Assembly: GCA_014529385.2 (NCBI GenBank)
Contig: JABFUD020000221.1
Location: 1-60,602 of the forward strand
DNA from: Adiantum capillus-veneris
Taxonomy: Eukaryota; Streptophyta; Polypodiopsida; Polypodiales; Pteridaceae
Direction of reading: 5' to 3'
Length of the DNA stretch: 60,602 bases
The position numbers and the translations under genes are program-made. How positions within the stretch are numbered: position 1 is the first letter of the stretch; each line of letters begins with the position of its first letter. Under the pieces are notes generated by a model. It did not search any database and was not told where the DNA came from. It saw nothing but the letters and a program-made list of their open reading frames with translations. This document shows, in pieces, positions 59,121 through 60,602 of the stretch.

Positions 59121-59475
59121 CTATAATTCAAGGTTTTGTTCAAACAACTGAACTTTGAGGATGACTGGCTTGCCCTTCTGCATCACGGTGATGGTTCGGT
59201 TCCGAACCTGGAGAATCGCATCATTCTTGTCATGCCAAGGCATGCCTAGTAGAACGTCACAATTGCCCAACTTCGTAATGTGGAAATCAGCTTTTCTATG
59301 ATAACCTTGGATAGTCACTGGAAAAGCACCAATGAGTGGTACCACTTTCTGAGTTTGCCCTGTGGCTAGCTCAGCTTCAATTTCTCCACCCTCTACATCA
59401 TAATCAAAGTCCATCTGCTTCAAAAATTATGGAGGGATGAAGTTCTCTGTAGCTCCTGGGTCAAAGAAAATTAGG
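59121..59475 (-). pseudogene. pol: protease of a family-A gypsy element
   Basis: Minus-strand FFDPGATENFIPP holds the catalytic Asp in a DPGA context (Pro for the usual Ser/Thr), followed by a TAA at about 59430. The rest is a 100-codon frame starting MKQMDFDYDV, with LATGQTQKVVPLIGAFPVTI, KLGNCDVLLGMPWHDKNDAI and GKPVILKVQLFEQN, matching the flap and C-terminal strands of gypsy proteases as in element B. The stop at 59121 is followed by noncoding tail, so reverse transcriptase and integrase are deleted. Confidence 0.82.
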
Positions 59476-59479
59476 GCTT

Positions 59480-60602
59480 TCAACCGTTGACTTTGCCATA
59501 TGCTTGACACAATTCATTTGTACTTTCAAGGCGTATGCCATAGATGTCAAGTACTAATCCAATGGCCGGTTTAGCTCGTTTGGCTGGAGATGGTGTTGGG
59601 TTCCTGTCGACCGTCGACGCGGGAGTCGGCTCCGCAGGTTTGTCAGTGCGTTGGGTACAACCAAAATAGTTATGTCCTGTTTGAAAGCATCCAAAACATC
59701 GGCCTTCTTGTAGTAAGGTGTCTCGTTGTTGAGGTGTCAAACGAGGCCTTTGTGGTTGACTTTCACAAGACTCTCGAGAATTTGTTCTTTGTTGGCGAGA
59801 GGTGTGGTTAGTGGCCGGAGATTCTTCTGTGGTAAAGTCTAGCTTTCCCTTCATCAGTTTGTAGCCGACTGCGGCATGGTCCATAAGTTCTTGCATGGTG
59901 GAGACTTGCTTGGATAGACAATATTCCTGCAATGGTGATGGTAGTCCAATGGTGTATCGCTCGCATTGGGCCTCCAAGGGAACAGATCTAAAGAAGGACA
60001 CCGGAAGGTACATGTCGAGAAACCTTTGGTTATATTCGTCCATGGTTTCGGTGGCAAGCATTTTCAAGTTGCCCCACTCTGCCAAAATCTGGACTTCAAA
60101 CATAGAAGTCATGTAACTACGTGCAAAAACTGTCTTGAAACCTTGTCAGGTCCTTGGAGCATGTGGTTGTGTCGCAATTGAACTCCACCATTGCATAGCA
60201 TTATCGTTAAGGAATCCCGCTTCTCGAGAAATCTTGGATTCTTCTGTAAAGCATAGATGTTGTCAAATTGTTGTAGAACTGCAATGCTTTCTTGAGATCT
60301 TTCACCCGGAAAAAGTGAAAAATTTGACTGTCATGCTGCCATCTTTGAAATCTTTGGGTTAGTTAGGCACATATCCCGGGTATGAATAATAAGGGTATCC
60401 ATATGGGCTCCAACCACTATAGCCTGGTGGCGGTGGTGGTGGTGGAGGTGGGGGCACTGGATCAGGGTCAGATGGTTGCACCATATTCCTGAAGACTCCC
60501 CCGATCGAAAAAGACAACTGAGAAGTTTGCCGGTTGGAAGCTCTCGTACTTTCTGATGCCGGAGGAGGTACCACCTGGGGTATCAGAGGGGGTAACATAG
60601 TT
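59480..60602 (-). pseudogene. gag: gag of a family-A gypsy element, runs off the window
   Basis: Minus strand. The first visible part (60598-60359) begins MLPPLIPQVVPPP and is rich in Pro (a run of ten) and Tyr/Gly (SPYGYPYYSYPGY). A degraded stretch with frame breaks covers the capsid start. The open frame 60112-59480 (210 codons) has LAEWGNLKMLATETMDEYNQ, RFLDMYLPVSFFRSVPLEAQ and QELMDHAAVGYKLMKG of the capsid core, then a basic Gln-rich stretch and the knuckle CFGCFQTGHNYFGC. It ends KRAKPAIGLVLDIYGIRLES with a stop. The same gag occurs as a remnant at 40100-40330. The true start may lie outside the window. Confidence 0.85.

Noticed and set aside
1-60602. CRISPR array, operon-like gene cluster or prokaryotic features
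   Set aside because: Repeats are microsatellites, LTRs or tandem duplications without regular unique spacers, and all coding signals are eukaryotic transposon domains.

Overview
The window is about 60.6 kb of plant nuclear DNA made almost entirely of nested, decayed transposable elements. I find no host protein-coding gene, rRNA gene, functional tRNA gene or CRISPR array. Evidence for a land plant: a Ty1/copia element of plant type, Ty3/gypsy elements (one with a chromodomain), initiator-Met-tRNA primer sites (TGGTATCAGAGC), a BED/DUF659 hAT transposase with a GT-AG intron, and an L1-type LINE with a DUF4283-like ORF1 and CCHC knuckle. A second LINE with a C-terminal domain unlike plant L1, together with the very high repeat density, would suit a large non-flowering-plant genome such as a fern, but that is a weak inference.

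Layout. 1-4608: copia element with at least nine frame breaks, ending in a 228-bp 3' LTR. 4609-7820: no genes; a 5S rRNA-like fragment, tRNA-like SINE pieces in inverted orientation, a GT/CA microsatellite, a foldback TIR element and a 154-bp tandem duplication. 7821-9079: 3' tail and 3' LTR of a gypsy family called A here. 9773-15998: a pair of about 2.1-kb long repeats (family F, probably LTRs on the minus strand), the left copy split by a 1259-bp solo LTR (family E). 17018-22809: complete but non-autonomous LTR element C (TSD CCAGC), inserted in a minus-strand LINE ORF1. 24040-24715: 5' end of an A/D-type element (minus). 24716-30578: a plus-strand L1-type LINE carrying a miniature LTR element D (TSD GAGGG), a solo LTR A (TSD CTTCT) and a hAT MITE (8-bp TSD). 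30579-33257: 5' half of a minus-strand gypsy element B'. 33258-42091: 3' part of an unidentified LTR element X. Its LTR holds an internally deleted B' element, whose own 5' LTR holds a solo LTR A (TSD ATTCC), a second hAT MITE and an internally deleted A element. 42092-50775: the best preserved element, a Ty3/gypsy chromovirus B (1476-bp LTRs, TSD CGCAC), inserted in another copy of the LINE (50776-52658). 52667 to about 55600: a hAT transposon in the same LINE. 55840-60602: LINE fragments, LTR C and LTR A fragments, a second LINE with a (TTTTG)n end, and gag-protease of a minus-strand A element.

The elements act as layers rather than as a functional unit: LINE copies are the oldest host layer, LTR elements landed in them, and solo LTRs and MITEs landed in those. 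Seven target-site duplications support the layering. The least expected signals are a conserved block of about 45 bp shared by LTRs of otherwise different families (A, B, B', D), repeated TGACGTGGCA motifs in several LTRs, and several non-autonomous derivatives. No new defence, metabolic or regulatory system was found.
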